Assembly (NCBI GenBank): GCA_016789605.1
Contig: JAEUQO010000222.1
Span: 1 to 64,000, forward strand
Direction: 5' to 3'
DNA: 64,000 nt
Origin: Acidobacteriota bacterium
GTDB taxonomy: Bacteria; Acidobacteriota; Blastocatellia; RBC074
Made by a program: the position numbers and the translations under genes
Shown: positions 54,118 through 63,977 of the stretch, piece after piece
Numbering within the stretch: the stretch's first letter is position 1
How the letters are laid out: every line of letters starts with the position of its first letter
The notes under the pieces: model-generated
The model's input: the letters and a program-made list of their open reading frames with translations, nothing else
The model's database searches: none
What the model was told of the DNA's origin: nothing

Positions 54118-57100
54118 CTAGAACTCGTAGCGCAAAGCGAATTGCATCACGCGCGGGTTGGTCAACGCCGTCGAGTATTTGCCGAAGTTGCCGCGACCTG
54201 AACCCAGGTCAAGCGTCAACGAGTTGACGTCGAAACGAACCGTGTTCGTGATGTTGAAAGCTTCCCAACGGAATTGCAGCGTGTGGCCTTCAAACGGCAT
54301 CTTCCAGGTCTTGCCCAGTCCCAAATCAACACCGAAGAAGCCATCACCACGCAGGCCGTTACGTTCGCCGGATTCACCCACTTGCGTGTAATCGTAGGAT
54401 TTGAGCGCATCAGCCGGGCTGGCGAAGATATTCGGACCAGGCGTTCCGCCAGAAGCAGCAGCCGGAGCATTCTTGGTTGTACGCTGCGTCGGCAATTGGC
54501 CGGTACGCGAAGCAAAACCGGTGATGTTCCAGTTCGTCGGCCAGAAACGACCGTTGCCGACACCGATCGGAAGACCAGACGTCCAGCGATAAATACCGCT
54601 CAACTGCCAGCCGCCGATGATGGCATCGCCCACTTTGTTGATGTTGTTACCGATGGCGCGGCCTTTGCCAAGCGGCAATTCCCACACGTAGTTGGCGTTG
54701 ATCGAATGGCGCATATCGAAATCCGACACCGCACGACGCTGGCCTGGGTTCCAGGAATTCACGATAAAACCGCCACCGAATGAACCGCTGCGTTCAGCGC
54801 CTGATGACCAGTCAAACGATTTTGACAGGGTGTAGTTGAAATCGAACTGCAAGCCCTGGCTGAACCGTTTGCGGAAGATGACCTGCGCGCTGTTGTAGCT
54901 GGACGGGGCGATGGAACGCCACGCCGCCAAGGCGGAAAACTGACGATTGTAAAACGCATACTTGCCAAACTTGCTGCCAAAGCCCAGATCAAGGTCGTAG
55001 AGGGCGCTGGTATAGTCAGGCGTGTAATATTGCGTATAGAGGAAGTAGGCAATTTGCGTCGGCGACAGAATCGTGGTCGGAGAAAGACCCGGGTTGTCGC
55101 TGAGCAGCGTGCCGTCACCATAATAGATGTCGTCAAGATCAGCTGCCGTGATGCCACCCAGGGTCGAACCGAAGATATTTTCCCAGAAGGCGATCTTCGG
55201 AATCTGAGCCATGCTGCGGCCACCGAGGGCAAGCAACTGCTTGGCAGCGTCATAGTAGAAAGTCTGCGATTGCGTATCAAGCAAATTGACCGGCTGCGCC
55301 AGATCTCCCTGGATCAAAAGCTTGCGGCCAAAGCGTCCGATGTAAGCGACTTCCAACGACATGTCCTTGCCGAGCTCGCGCTGAACCGAGAGGTTCGCGG
55401 ACATCGAATACGGCGTGCGAATGTTGTCGTCCAAACCGAAAGTGATCGCGAAGGCGTTCGGGAACGTCTTCGGGAAGCTGTTTGATGCAGGAGGCGCAGG
55501 CAGAACGCTCGCCGGAATCGAGGTGAAGCCGGTGAAGCGCGGCGCAGTTCTTTCTGTCAGGCTGCTTGAGGGATTTGTCAGCGCGGTCGAAAGACCAAAC
55601 GAACCCGCCTGGTCAAACGTCACCGCCAACCCACCGCCGATGCGGTCATAAGCGAGGCTGAATCCGCCGCGAATCGCTGATTTGCCGTCACCGCCAAAAA
55701 TCGTTTTCAACACGCTGTTGTTGTATTTCGGCGACCAGGCAAAGGCAAAACGCGGCGCAAAGTTGTTGTAATCCCAATCATAGAATCCGCGCTTGCCGTT
55801 GGCCGGCCCAGCCAGATCGAAACTGATCACCGGCGCGGCATTCGAAGGAATGCCTTTGTTGCCGTTGAGGCCGCGTTCATTGAACCAGTCGCCCAAACGA
55901 ACGTTGGGGGCAACTTGATTGCCCTGGGTTTCAAACGGCGGCGAATACAAGCCATAGCGCAAACCGACGGTCAGCGTCAGATTGGAACGCGCACGCCAGG
56001 TATCTTGCCCATAAAACTCATACTCATCAGCACCAAATTCACGGCGGACAGCTTCACCGACCCCCAGGACTTTACCGGTTTTGTCAAAGTTGTATTGCGC
56101 GTTGCCCTGCGAAATGATGCCGAGCAACCCCATCATCGCATCGGTGAAGGCCACTGCGCCGCCGCCGATGTCAGGTGGGCGCAAGTTGCGGCCCGTGCCC
56201 AACAGCCAGGAGACGTTGGCCACCGCCGACGGGAAGGAGTTTGCAAAGTTGAAACGCGCGTTACGAATAAAGCGCAGGTTCGCGCCAAAGCCCATTGAGT
56301 GCGAACCTTTGATCCAGGTCACATCATCAATGATGTTGTGCACAGGGGTGATACGGCCGTTGCTGCGCGCATCCGTCGCCTGAATCGGCGTCAAGTTGCG
56401 GAACGTCACATAGCTGAGCCCGGACACGCCAGAGGCTTCCAATCCTTGCCGCGTGTAACCGTAACGGAGAACGTTGGTCAGTGAAGACGTGAGCTGTGAC
56501 GTGTAACCGACTGCCAAGCCCTTGCTGTTGGCCAAGTTGGTGAATCGCGCCGGCTGGCCCGGGAACTGCGGCAAACTGGTATCGCTGTCATTCTGCAAGT
56601 TGCCGCGGGCAAAAATCAGGTGTTTTTCAGAAATGTTGTAATCGAAACGCGCGATATACGTGTTCCAATCCAACTTGATCGGCGCTTTGAAACGGAAACC
56701 GCGATAGTTCAACCCGTCACCGACCGTGTCATCATTCGGCAGCGGATACTGATTGAAGAGGGCCAAAGAAGCCTGGTTGACGCCAATTGCCGCCGGATCA
56801 AGCGCTTTGACCTGATCGGGAGTCAGGCTTTTCACACCGCCTGCCGTCGAATTGTATTTGATGATGCCTTTGCGCAAATCTTCCGAAGGAACCACACGCG
56901 CCACGCTGTCTTCGCGACGGTCGCGACGGCCTTCGTAATTCAGGAAGAAGAGGAACTTGTCTTTGATAATCGGGCCGCCGATGGTGGCACCAAACACGTT
57001 ACGGATCAGTTTGGGACGCGGCACACGATCATCACCGGCTTTGGCTCTACCAGCGATCACTTGCGGATCGGTGGCCTTAAAACTGCCGGCAGCGTTGTTG

Positions 57101-57921
57101 AACCAATCGTTCGCCGTGGTAATCGTGTTGCGATGAAATTCATACAGCGAGCCATGGAATTGGTTCGAACCGCTCTTGGTCACCAACGAAACCTGCGCGC
57201 CGGACGAACGGCCCTGATCGGCATTCGGGTTCGTGGTCGTCACGCGGAACTCCTGCACCGCATCCAGCGTCACACGCAGCACACTGTTGAACGCAAACCC
57301 GTTCTGTTGGTCGTTCACGTCCACGCCGTCGAGCGTCACATTGGCCTGGTCGCTTTTGCCACCGTTGACCGAACCGTTACGTTGGTCGGTCGTACCACCT
57401 GACGCATCCGTGTTGCCAATGAAAACCACACCGGGTTGGGCGGCCAGCAAACTGGCGACGTTACGGCCTTCGAGCGGCAACTGACGAATCTGGCGCTCGT
57501 TGAAGTTGTTCCCAACTGTCGCATCCGAAGTATTGATGATGGATTCCCCACCTTGCACCGTCACGGTGTCACTCACGGCACCAACTTCTTTGAACGAAAT
57601 ATTGAGTGTGACCGCGAGGCTCACGGCCAGGCGTACATCCTCCTGGACAATCGCTTTGAAGCCCTGGGCTTCAGCGCGAACGGTGTACACACCTGGGGCG
57701 AGTTGTGGAATCTGATAGGCTCCATCCTTGGAACTGATCGCGGTACGAGAGGCAGCCGTTGCCACGTTCGTGGCAATCACGGTTGCGCCCGCGATGGCAT
57801 TGCCCTGCGGATCAAGGACAGTACCTGAAAGCGAAGAAGCTTGTCCCAATGCTACGCTCGTGCCCAGCAATAACACGGTCAGCAGCAAACAGCTTCTCCA
57901 GAAACTTCGTGTATGCGACAT
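54118..57921 (-). CDS. Oar-like TonB-dependent receptor with carboxypeptidase-regulatory domain
   Basis: A 1267-residue outer-membrane receptor. Signal peptide to about residue 26 (GTSVALGQ), CarboxypepD_reg domain (LSGTVLDPQGNAIAGATVIATN to about residue 110), plug region (FNERQIRQLPLEGRNVASLLAAQPG) and a long barrel ending MQFALRYEF with the terminal Phe. AGGAGGG four bases before the ATG fixes the start; the frame otherwise extends to 58038. It stands alone behind a large gene-free stretch. Ligand unknown. Confidence 0.92.
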   Translation of the reverse strand: MSHTRSFWRSCLLLTVLLLGTSVALGQASSLSGTVLDPQGNAIAGATVIATNVATAASRTAISSKDGAYQIPQLAPGVYTVRAEAQGFKAIVQEDVRLAVSLAVTLNISFKEVGAVSDTVTVQGGESIINTSDATVGNNFNERQIRQLPLEGRNVASLLAAQPGVVFIGNTDASGGTTDQRNGSVNGGKSDQANVTLDGVDVNDQQNGFAFNSVLRVTLDAVQEFRVTTTNPNADQGRSSGAQVSLVTKSGSNQFHGSLYEFHRNTITTANDWFNNAAGSFKATDPQVIAGRAKAGDDRVPRPKLIRNVFGATIGGPIIKDKFLFFLNYEGRRDRREDSVARVVPSEDLRKGIIKYNSTAGGVKSLTPDQVKALDPAAIGVNQASLALFNQYPLPNDDTVGDGLNYRGFRFKAPIKLDWNTYIARFDYNISEKHLIFARGNLQNDSDTSLPQFPGQPARFTNLANSKGLAVGYTSQLTSSLTNVLRYGYTRQGLEASGVSGLSYVTFRNLTPIQATDARSNGRITPVHNIIDDVTWIKGSHSMGFGANLRFIRNARFNFANSFPSAVANVSWLLGTGRNLRPPDIGGGAVAFTDAMMGLLGIISQGNAQYNFDKTGKVLGVGEAVRREFGADEYEFYGQDTWRARSNLTLTVGLRYGLYSPPFETQGNQVAPNVRLGDWFNERGLNGNKGIPSNAAPVISFDLAGPANGKRGFYDWDYNNFAPRFAFAWSPKYNNSVLKTIFGGDGKSAIRGGFSLAYDRIGGGLAVTFDQAGSFGLSTALTNPSSSLTERTAPRFTGFTSIPASVLPAPPASNSFPKTFPNAFAITFGLDDNIRTPYSMSANLSVQRELGKDMSLEVAYIGRFGRKLLIQGDLAQPVNLLDTQSQTFYYDAAKQLLALGGRSMAQIPKIAFWENIFGSTLGGITAADLDDIYYGDGTLLSDNPGLSPTTILSPTQIAYFLYTQYYTPDYTSALYDLDLGFGSKFGKYAFYNRQFSALAAWRSIAPSSYNSAQVIFRKRFSQGLQFDFNYTLSKSFDWSSGAERSGSFGGGFIVNSWNPGQRRAVSDFDMRHSINANYVWELPLGKGRAIGNNINKVGDAIIGGWQLSGIYRWTSGLPIGVGNGRFWPTNWNITGFASRTGQLPTQRTTKNAPAAASGGTPGPNIFASPADALKSYDYTQVGESGERNGLRGDGFFGVDLGLGKTWKMPFEGHTLQFRWEAFNITNTVRFDVNSLTLDLGSGRGNFGKYSTALTNPRVMQFALRYEF

Positions 57922-58495
57922 ATGCCCTCCTGGTAGGTTTTGTGTTGCAGCCGGGGAGCGGCCACAGTTTGTAATTCCCAGATCGTAGGAACTATCGGCT
58001 TGCCTTAGTGTATGACTGCACTGAAAGCAACTATGCAAGTCTGGTGCTCGTGCTGATGGAAACTTACATCTTGTGAACTGTTCGAAATCATACGCAGGCC
58101 TCTGAGGCCTTGAACAGTTCTTTTAGTCAATGAGTCAGGTGCGTTCTTATATCGTTTGCTTCTGCTTTTTTGAATTGAAGAGATAAAGCCAATTCATTCA
58201 AGGCAAAACATATGCCGATTCAGTGGATACTTGCCTGCTCAGCAACCGCCCATCCAGCTATCCAGTTAAAGTAATTGTACACTTGCGCTTAGAGAAAGCT
58301 AAAGGAGTGAATCAAAATAGAAAATCCTAGACCAGAGACTGATCTAGGATTCAAATTTTCGGATTTAGTACAAAATTTTCAACCCCGCCAGACAAACAAG
58401 GTTAGACGCCAAGCAGAAATATCCGGTTTCAGTTTATCTGCATACTGAAACAAGCCTTACAGGCCTAACATTGGTTCAAAAATCGGGGACGTTCG
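57922..58495. other. Gene-free stretch upstream of the TonB receptor
   Basis: A 574-base, comparatively A/T-rich gap. It contains two hairpins: a 9-bp stem at 58323-58331 with 58343-58351, and an 8-bp stem at 58426-58433 with 58444-58451 (GTTTCAGT and complement). The latter lies 45 bases past the TPR gene stop and may end that message. An AAAGGAG followed by GTG occurs near 58301 but opens no meaningful frame. Confidence 0.45.
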
Positions 58496-59530
58496 TTATT
58501 TGGGCTTGTTTTCGGTGATGTATTGTTGAATTTTCTCCTTTTCGGGAGAATCTGGGCGCTTCGCAAGAAATTGTTCAAATTCGGCGACGGCCTTCTCTTT
58601 TAACCCAGCCCCACGATACAACATCCCCAAGCGTAAATGTGCATCAGCCATGCCAATGGGGTCCAGTTTGATAGCTTCGTTCAGATATCCCACCGCCTTA
58701 GACCCTTTTTTAATTTGCAGGTAGGACTCGCCCAATAAATAGTTCGCTTCTGCTGATTTCGGATCGGCTTCTACGGCTTTGGTCAGCGTTTCAATGGCGA
58801 GGTCAAAACTCTTTTGCGCCATTTGCGCTTTTCCCAAATTGAGCAGAGCCGGTTTGAAATCTCCTTTTGCAGTCAACGCGCTGCGAAAAGCTTTCTCCGC
58901 ATCACCATGTTTTTCCTGCACAAAATACAGCAGCCCCAACGTCACCCAAGCCTGATAATCCTGTGCGTCAGCATTGACGATTTGCCCAAGCAAGGTGACG
59001 GCTTGTTTTTGATCTTTTTTGGCGATGGAATCTTGCGCTTTCTCAAACAGTTTTTGGTTTGCGCTAGAGCGCGCATACGCGTCTGCGGCAGAAACAATTC
59101 CGGTATTGGCCTTGGCTGTGACGGCATTCTCGCGCCATTCCAATTCAACGTCGTGCTTGAATTCGTTGCGGTAAATCGAAAAAACGCGCACCGGCTGGCG
59201 AGAGATTTCCGCGCCTTCCATTTCGATCACAAGCTGATATTCGCCGTTATTGATGTTGTTAAAGAAATACCGTCCGTTAGGCGTGATGCTCTGTCGCCCA
59301 AAAGGCTGTCCTTGCTGGTTGTAAAGCACCACCTGAAAAGTCGTGCTTTTACTGCCGCTGGCTTTGCTGCTATCAACCTTGAAATCGCCGTAAAGCGTGT
59401 GTTGCGCCGTTCCCAAATCCAGATCGCGTTTCATGCCCTCAAGCCCTCCGCGCTGTTGCGCCCAGGCAAAGTTTGCACACGCGATCACCAACACAACGAT
59501 CAGCAAGAACAAGGATCTTGGGCGGTACAT
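58496..59530 (-). CDS. Secreted TPR protein with N-terminal beta domain
   Basis: A 344-residue exported protein; signal to about residue 25 (ACANFAWAQ). Residues 45-135 form a carboxypeptidase-regulatory-like beta domain (FQVVLYNQQGQPFGRQSITPNGRYFFNNINNGEYQLVIEMEG). Five TPR units follow (KHGDAEKAFRSALTAKGDFKPALLNLGKAQMAQ, for example). AGGAGG six bases before the ATG fixes the start. Role unknown; beta-plus-TPR proteins of this kind are common in the phylum. Confidence 0.85.
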   Translation of the reverse strand: MYRPRSLFLLIVVLVIACANFAWAQQRGGLEGMKRDLDLGTAQHTLYGDFKVDSSKASGSKSTTFQVVLYNQQGQPFGRQSITPNGRYFFNNINNGEYQLVIEMEGAEISRQPVRVFSIYRNEFKHDVELEWRENAVTAKANTGIVSAADAYARSSANQKLFEKAQDSIAKKDQKQAVTLLGQIVNADAQDYQAWVTLGLLYFVQEKHGDAEKAFRSALTAKGDFKPALLNLGKAQMAQKSFDLAIETLTKAVEADPKSAEANYLLGESYLQIKKGSKAVGYLNEAIKLDPIGMADAHLRLGMLYRGAGLKEKAVAEFEQFLAKRPDSPEKEKIQQYITENKPK

Positions 59531-60209
59531 GTTCGGCCTCCTGATTGACAGAGAAATTTTGGTTTGCAGTGACTACGAAATTTTGCGGCGGGCGAAGCAT
59601 AGCGCAGTCAGAACAAACCTCGCCAGAAAATTTCTCGCTTGCTGATTTGGTAGAGTTGAATGACTTGTCCGGTAAGCGAATACGTGCGGTATGAATAGGC
59701 TGATGAATCGAGTGTCGGCAGCAAAAAGAAACGCCGCGTGGTCAAACGCTGAAAGAAATCTTTCAGCCCCCTTTACATTCAACCACGCGGCGTTGATTCC
59801 CGGAACAACCTGCGAGCGGCTGGCGGGAAAATTACGGACGCGCATCAGAGACTTCCAAAGACACGCAGACAGCCTGCGGCTCCGAAATACCCCCTTGCTC
59901 CCCTCAGCGCGCCGAACTCAAAGAACTTGTTACTCCTCCCTCGACTTCTCCTGCTGGGTCTCTTTTCATTCGTTGTCCCCAGCCTTTTTCCTCGTCTTCT
60001 GCGAGGACGCACATATGCATAACAAGCTTTGTGCCACGGTCGCAGTCACGCGCGCAGACAGCGCTAAAACAAGCAAATAGTAGGGTTTTAGTTTTTGCGA
60101 AAACGGTGAGGCGAGCTCAATTGGCCGAAAACGACCATCCGCTCATACCAATCGGTGAGGAGCGATTGACGATTTGGTGCGGCGCAAACAGAAAAAGGTA
60201 AGAAGTCTT
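59531..60209. other. Gene-free stretch, possible non-coding RNA on the minus strand
   Basis: A 679-base gap. I found no frame with protein character. On the minus strand the part from 60209 to 59795 is purine-rich (many GGAG, GAGG and AAGA strings around 59885-60000) and ends in the two-tier terminator at 59730-59794. It might be a long 3' untranslated region of the PaaI message or an independent RNA. I compared it by eye with tmRNA and RNase P signatures and saw neither. Confidence 0.4.
59720..59794 (-). terminator. Two-tier terminator (nested stems)
   Basis: Outer arms 59782-59794 and 59730-59742 pair over 13 bp (AACGCCGCGTGGT). Inside, 59748-59756 and 59759-59767 form a second 9-bp stem with a two-base gap. 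On the minus strand the outer stem is followed by TCTTTTTG, so it functions as an intrinsic terminator for leftward transcription, 415 bases beyond the PaaI stop. Confidence 0.75.
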
Positions 60210-60689
60210 TTAGACGGGCCTTTTCAGCACAATAAATGTGGCCAGAGTTTTGGCAACCAGGCGTCCAGCAACAGTGTTGATCTCTGCTTCGACAACTACG
60301 CTGGTGCGTCCTTTGTGTATGACGCGAGCAACGGCAAGGCAATCTTCGTCATGCACAGCAGCGATGTAATTGATCTTCATTTCGAGCGTCGCGCAACGCT
60401 CGTCTTCAGCCAAGGTCGAATAGGCAGCCCAGCCCGAGGCGTGATCCGCCAAGCTAAACAGCACCCCGCCGTGTACTCGTCCCAAAGATTGCAGCAGCTT
60501 TTCGGAAAACGGCAATCGCAGTTGCACTTCGCCGGGTGCGGCAGCAATTGGTTCAAATCCGAGAACGGACGCAAACGGAGAATCTGCGACGCGTTCGCGC
60601 AGAGAAGGAAATTCGGTTTCGTCAGGTGTTTGTCGCAAGGCAAGTCTCTTGGATGTAGTAGAAGCAGAACGGCGCAAACGCGCGGCCAA
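60210..60689 (-). CDS. PaaI-family acyl-CoA thioesterase
   Basis: A 159-residue hotdog thioesterase. LQSLGRVHGGVLFSLADHASGWAAY contains the HGG and the catalytic-region Asp of the PaaI group; VHKGRTSVVVEAEI follows the expected strand order. The start is uncertain: the TTG at 60689 directly follows the upstream stop (TGATTG) and no ATG occurs early, so translation is probably coupled to the VWA gene. About 35 residues precede the core fold, more than usual. Confidence 0.85.
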   Translation of the reverse strand: MAARLRRSASTTSKRLALRQTPDETEFPSLRERVADSPFASVLGFEPIAAAPGEVQLRLPFSEKLLQSLGRVHGGVLFSLADHASGWAAYSTLAEDERCATLEMKINYIAAVHDEDCLAVARVIHKGRTSVVVEAEINTVAGRLVAKTLATFIVLKRPV

Positions 60690-61805
60690 TCAGTCTTTGG
60701 GCGCGCGATAGCCAGGACGCGTGCGTGCCACCAATCCGGGTTGTTTCACCTCTACGCGCACTGTCCGCCATTTGCCATCGTGTTTTTCGTTGGAAGGGTA
60801 ATAGGCCAGCGAATATTGTGAACGCAATTCCGCAGCGATTTGCGCATAGGCCGGATCGAGTTGTTGTAGCTGTTTAACCGGATACACGTGGCCGCCCGTT
60901 TGTTCGGCCAGCTGTCGCAATTCGCGCCGCGCTGCTTCATACAATCGGCGATTGATTTGCATTCGCTCCATGCGCGACAGCAAACAGTGTCTCTCAACAA
61001 AAGGGCCGTCGCCGCCTCGCACAAATTCCTTTTGATACTTTTTGAGCTGCTTCACCGAAAATTCGAAATGATTATCGTCCAGACAATCGCGCATCATCTT
61101 GCCTTCGGTAAACGCCTCTGTGTCCAACTCCAGAAAGTAACCGCTCGCGTTATTTCGTTCGAGCGCAGGCAAAATGCGCTCATACGTCGTCGGCCCGTAC
61201 GAATCCACCCCATCAGTCAGCGCAATAATCGCCTTGCGCCCAACGGCTTGTTTAAAGACTTCGTCGAGAGAAAGTTGCAACGCATCGTAGAAAGAAGTGC
61301 CCGTGCCGGGCTTGAGCAAATCCAAGGCCGCTTCTAGTTTCGTGCGGTCTTCGGTCAAGTCTTCAAGCAGTTCGACCTGCCGATTGAACTGGATGATGGC
61401 GATGCGATCGCGTGGGCGCAATTCATCAAAAAACCGCCGCGCTGCATTGCGCATCAGTGCCAGGTCGTCGCGCGTGCTGCCCGAAGTATCCAACAACAAC
61501 ACGACGTTGAACGGCATGTTGGTGGCGGAAAAGCTGGTGATCTTTTGCCGCACCCCATTCTCATAAACGACGAAATCTTCTGCCCGTAACGTTTGTGTGC
61601 TGCGTTGTCCCGTGCGATCTGAGACAGAAACATCCAGGGAAACCAAATCTGTGTCTACGCGCAAGATCAAACCCGGGTCCTGCTTCTCTTGTTTCTCAGG
61701 GTCCTGGCCAAACAAGGGAGCCGCGCTCGGCCACAAACCGAGCAGCAACACGAGCAACAAACTGGCAAATTGAGTGCGCGAAAAGGAATGACGGCGATAC
61801 AGCAT
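60690..61805 (-). CDS. Secreted VWFA-related Acidobacterial-domain protein, short form
   Basis: A 371-residue exported protein (signal to about residue 34, PLFGQDP). [20 protein letters not shown] is the family lead-in; the A domain then shows an intact [23 protein letters not shown], with TGTSFYDAL and [10 protein letters not shown] as the other metal-site loops. It ends [23 protein letters not shown], the family C-terminal motif. Unlike the 740-residue relative it keeps metal-binding residues. Co-transcribed with the PaaI gene; divergent from the tRNA genes. Confidence 0.92.
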   Translation of the reverse strand: MLYRRHSFSRTQFASLLLVLLLGLWPSAAPLFGQDPEKQEKQDPGLILRVDTDLVSLDVSVSDRTGQRSTQTLRAEDFVVYENGVRQKITSFSATNMPFNVVLLLDTSGSTRDDLALMRNAARRFFDELRPRDRIAIIQFNRQVELLEDLTEDRTKLEAALDLLKPGTGTSFYDALQLSLDEVFKQAVGRKAIIALTDGVDSYGPTTYERILPALERNNASGYFLELDTEAFTEGKMMRDCLDDNHFEFSVKQLKKYQKEFVRGGDGPFVERHCLLSRMERMQINRRLYEAARRELRQLAEQTGGHVYPVKQLQQLDPAYAQIAAELRSQYSLAYYPSNEKHDGKWRTVRVEVKQPGLVARTRPGYRAPKD

Positions 61806-61893
61806 GAAAGGGCTTCCTTGTGCAGCGGGATTGGGGTAGCAAACGCACGCGAGTATAGCCCATCAGAAATTTCACGCAAAGCTATGCACCCGG

Positions 61894-61922
61894 TTGACAC
61901 ATAGGGGGGCGGTCTGTAAGAT
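61894..61922 (+). promoter_or_regulatory. Promoter of the tRNA pair
   Basis: TTGACA (61894-61899), 17-base spacer, TAAGAT (61917-61922). Transcription would start about 61929, some 16 bases before tRNA-Val. The spacer contains a G6 run. Confidence 0.8.
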
Positions 61923-61944
61923 GTGCCCTCGCTCGCAAGGGTTC

Positions 61945-62019
<75 letters not shown>

Positions 62020-62041
62020 ACCGAAGAGAGCGACGTTTGAA

Positions 62042-62123
<82 letters not shown>

Positions 62124-62157
62124 TCATAAAAGCGCAGTAATAACTAAAATCTTTATT

Positions 62158-62185
62158 AGCCGCTCGTTTCCGCGAGCGGCTTTTC
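62158..62185 (+). terminator. Terminator of the tRNA transcript
   Basis: AGCCGCTCG (62158-62166) pairs with CGAGCGGCT (62173-62181) over 9 bp, six-base loop, followed by TTTTCTG. It lies 34 bases after tRNA-Asp and just before moeA. Confidence 0.9.
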
Positions 62186-62217
62186 TGTCTTTAGGCACTC
62201 TCCTCTCCGATGACAAT

Positions 62218-63432
62218 ATGCTGCGGATCGAAGACGCACTCGCAATCATCCTGGCCAACATACCGCTGCTTGCTCAGACGGATATCTCTTTAACCGAAGC
62301 AATCGGACGCGCGCTGCGCGTTGACGCCGTTTCTGACTTGGACCTGCCGCCGTTTGATCGTGCTCGCATGGACGGTTATGCGCTCAAAGCGGCAGACACG
62401 GCGTATGCCAGCGAAACCCAGCCCATACGCTTACGCGACGTAGGCGAAGCCGCTGCCGGGTTTGCGTTTGCCGAAACGCTCGCGGGTGGCCAAGCCGTAC
62501 GCATTATGACCGGCGCGCCCGTTCCCGCAGGCGCTGATGCCGTACAACAAATCGAAGTCATTCAGGTCAGCAACGACGGCTGGATCGAACTGCAAAAACC
62601 TGTTCAGCCGGGACAGTTCATCACGCCGCGCGGTATCGAAGCCCGCGCCGGAGATGTGATGGTTAATGCGGGCACGCGCATTACGCCCGCAGTCGCAGCC
62701 GTGCTGGCCAGTTTTGGTTATGCACGGCTCACCGTTTCGCAACGTCCGGCTGTTGCGTTGCTCTCAACCGGCAGCGAATTGGTCGCGGTTGAAACCACGC
62801 CCGGCCCGGCGCAAATCCGGAACTCCAATACGTATTCGCTGGCCGGATATGCGCAAGCAGCGGGCGCTGAAATCATTCACAGCGGCATTGTGCCTGATGA
62901 TTTTGCCGCAACCTGTGAAGCAATCGCTGCGGGATTGCAACGAGCTGACCTCGTAATGCTGTCTGGCGGGGTCTCGATGGGAGATTACGATCTGGTCAAA
63001 CCTGCGCTCAAGGAACTTGGCGCGGAGGTACTTGTCGAAAAAGTCGCTATGCATCCGGGTAAACCCACCGTGTTTGCCAAACACGGTGAAAAAATCATTT
63101 TTGGCCTGCCGGGCAATCCGGTTTCGGTCGCCGTGTCCTTTCACTTGTTTGCGCGTCCGGCGCTGCTGCAAATGCAAGGCATCAAAGAATTGCACCTGCC
63201 GCGTGCTTACGCGCACGTCACCAAATCAGTCAAAGGCGCTCCGCCACGTCGCAGCCATCAACCCGGTCGCTTGAACATCAACAACGGGCGCGCTGAAGTC
63301 ACGCCACTGAAATGGAGCGGGTCATCAGACCTGGTGGCTTTTATGAATGCGGATTGTTTGATCGTCGTGCCGGAAGAACGCGCCAATTTGGCGAAAGGCG
63401 AACTGGCGGAAATCATCTTGCTGCGTGACTGA
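62218..63432 (+). CDS. moeA: Molybdopterin molybdenumtransferase MoeA
   Basis: A 404-residue enzyme inserting molybdate into adenylated molybdopterin. [19 protein letters not shown] and [18 protein letters not shown] are in the N-terminal domains; [35 protein letters not shown] and [20 protein letters not shown] form the MPT-binding domain. The ATG at 62218 starts the conserved region; the frame is open back into tRNA-Asp but that is coincidental. moaC follows. Confidence 0.95.
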   Translation: MLRIEDALAIILANIPLLAQTDISLTEAIGRALRVDAVSDLDLPPFDRARMDGYALKAADTAYASETQPIRLRDVGEAAAGFAFAETLAGGQAVRIMTGAPVPAGADAVQQIEVIQVSNDGWIELQKPVQPGQFITPRGIEARAGDVMVNAGTRITPAVAAVLASFGYARLTVSQRPAVALLSTGSELVAVETTPGPAQIRNSNTYSLAGYAQAAGAEIIHSGIVPDDFAATCEAIAAGLQRADLVMLSGGVSMGDYDLVKPALKELGAEVLVEKVAMHPGKPTVFAKHGEKIIFGLPGNPVSVAVSFHLFARPALLQMQGIKELHLPRAYAHVTKSVKGAPPRRSHQPGRLNINNGRAEVTPLKWSGSSDLVAFMNADCLIVVPEERANLAKGELAEIILLRD

Positions 63433-63475
63433 AACGATCTGTTGTCTTCCTATATTTCAACTTAATCAAAGCGCA

Positions 63476-63964
63476 ATGCCTGAACCTGTAACGCCACAAC
63501 TTTCACACCTGGACGAAGAAGGACGCATCAAGATGGTGGATGTCGGCGCCAAGGCCGTCACCGGTCGCACGGCTGAAGCCAGCGGCTTTGTGCGCATGTC
63601 GCCAGAAACGGTCGCCGCCATTCGCGAACGTCGCACACCCAAAGGCGATCCCCTGGAAACTGCCCGGCTGGCTGGCATTATGGCCGCCAAACGAACCGCC
63701 GAATTGATTCCGCTTTGTCATTCGCTGGCGTTGTCACATGCCGATGTGCGAATCACGTTAACCGACGAAGGCGCGCAACTGTGGGCGACGGCTTCGACCA
63801 GCGCGCAAACCGGCGTCGAGATGGAAGCCTTGACGGCGGTCTCTGTCGCGGCCCTGACGCTCTACGATATGTGCAAGGCAGTTGATAAAGGAATGGTCAT
63901 CGGCGACATCCGCCTGGAACGAAAACTCGGCGGAAAGTCTGGCGAGTGGAAACGGCAGGATTGA
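63476..63964 (+). CDS. moaC: Cyclic pyranopterin monophosphate synthase MoaC
   Basis: A 162-residue enzyme of the first step of molybdenum-cofactor synthesis. [44 protein letters not shown], and [33 protein letters not shown] are the complete family signature, with the catalytic Lys in KAVDKGM. The ATG at 63476 gives the normal length. It lies 43 bases after moeA and is followed at once by the 23-bp repeat. Confidence 0.97.
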   Translation: MPEPVTPQLSHLDEEGRIKMVDVGAKAVTGRTAEASGFVRMSPETVAAIRERRTPKGDPLETARLAGIMAAKRTAELIPLCHSLALSHADVRITLTDEGAQLWATASTSAQTGVEMEALTAVSVAALTLYDMCKAVDKGMVIGDIRLERKLGGKSGEWKRQD

Positions 63965-63977
63965 GCGTAGCGAATCA

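Noticed and set aside
58301..58320. Small gene after the AAAGGAG-GTG at about 58301
   Set aside because: The frame closes after a few codons and the site is followed by a hairpin.
59691..60080. A possible 129-residue protein in the gene-free stretch
   Set aside because: It spans the nested hairpin, has no ribosome site, and its composition has no fold character.
59795..60209. tmRNA or RNase P RNA
   Set aside because: The interval has suitable length, but I found no tRNA-like 3' end, no tag-peptide frame and none of the conserved RNase P core strings on either strand.
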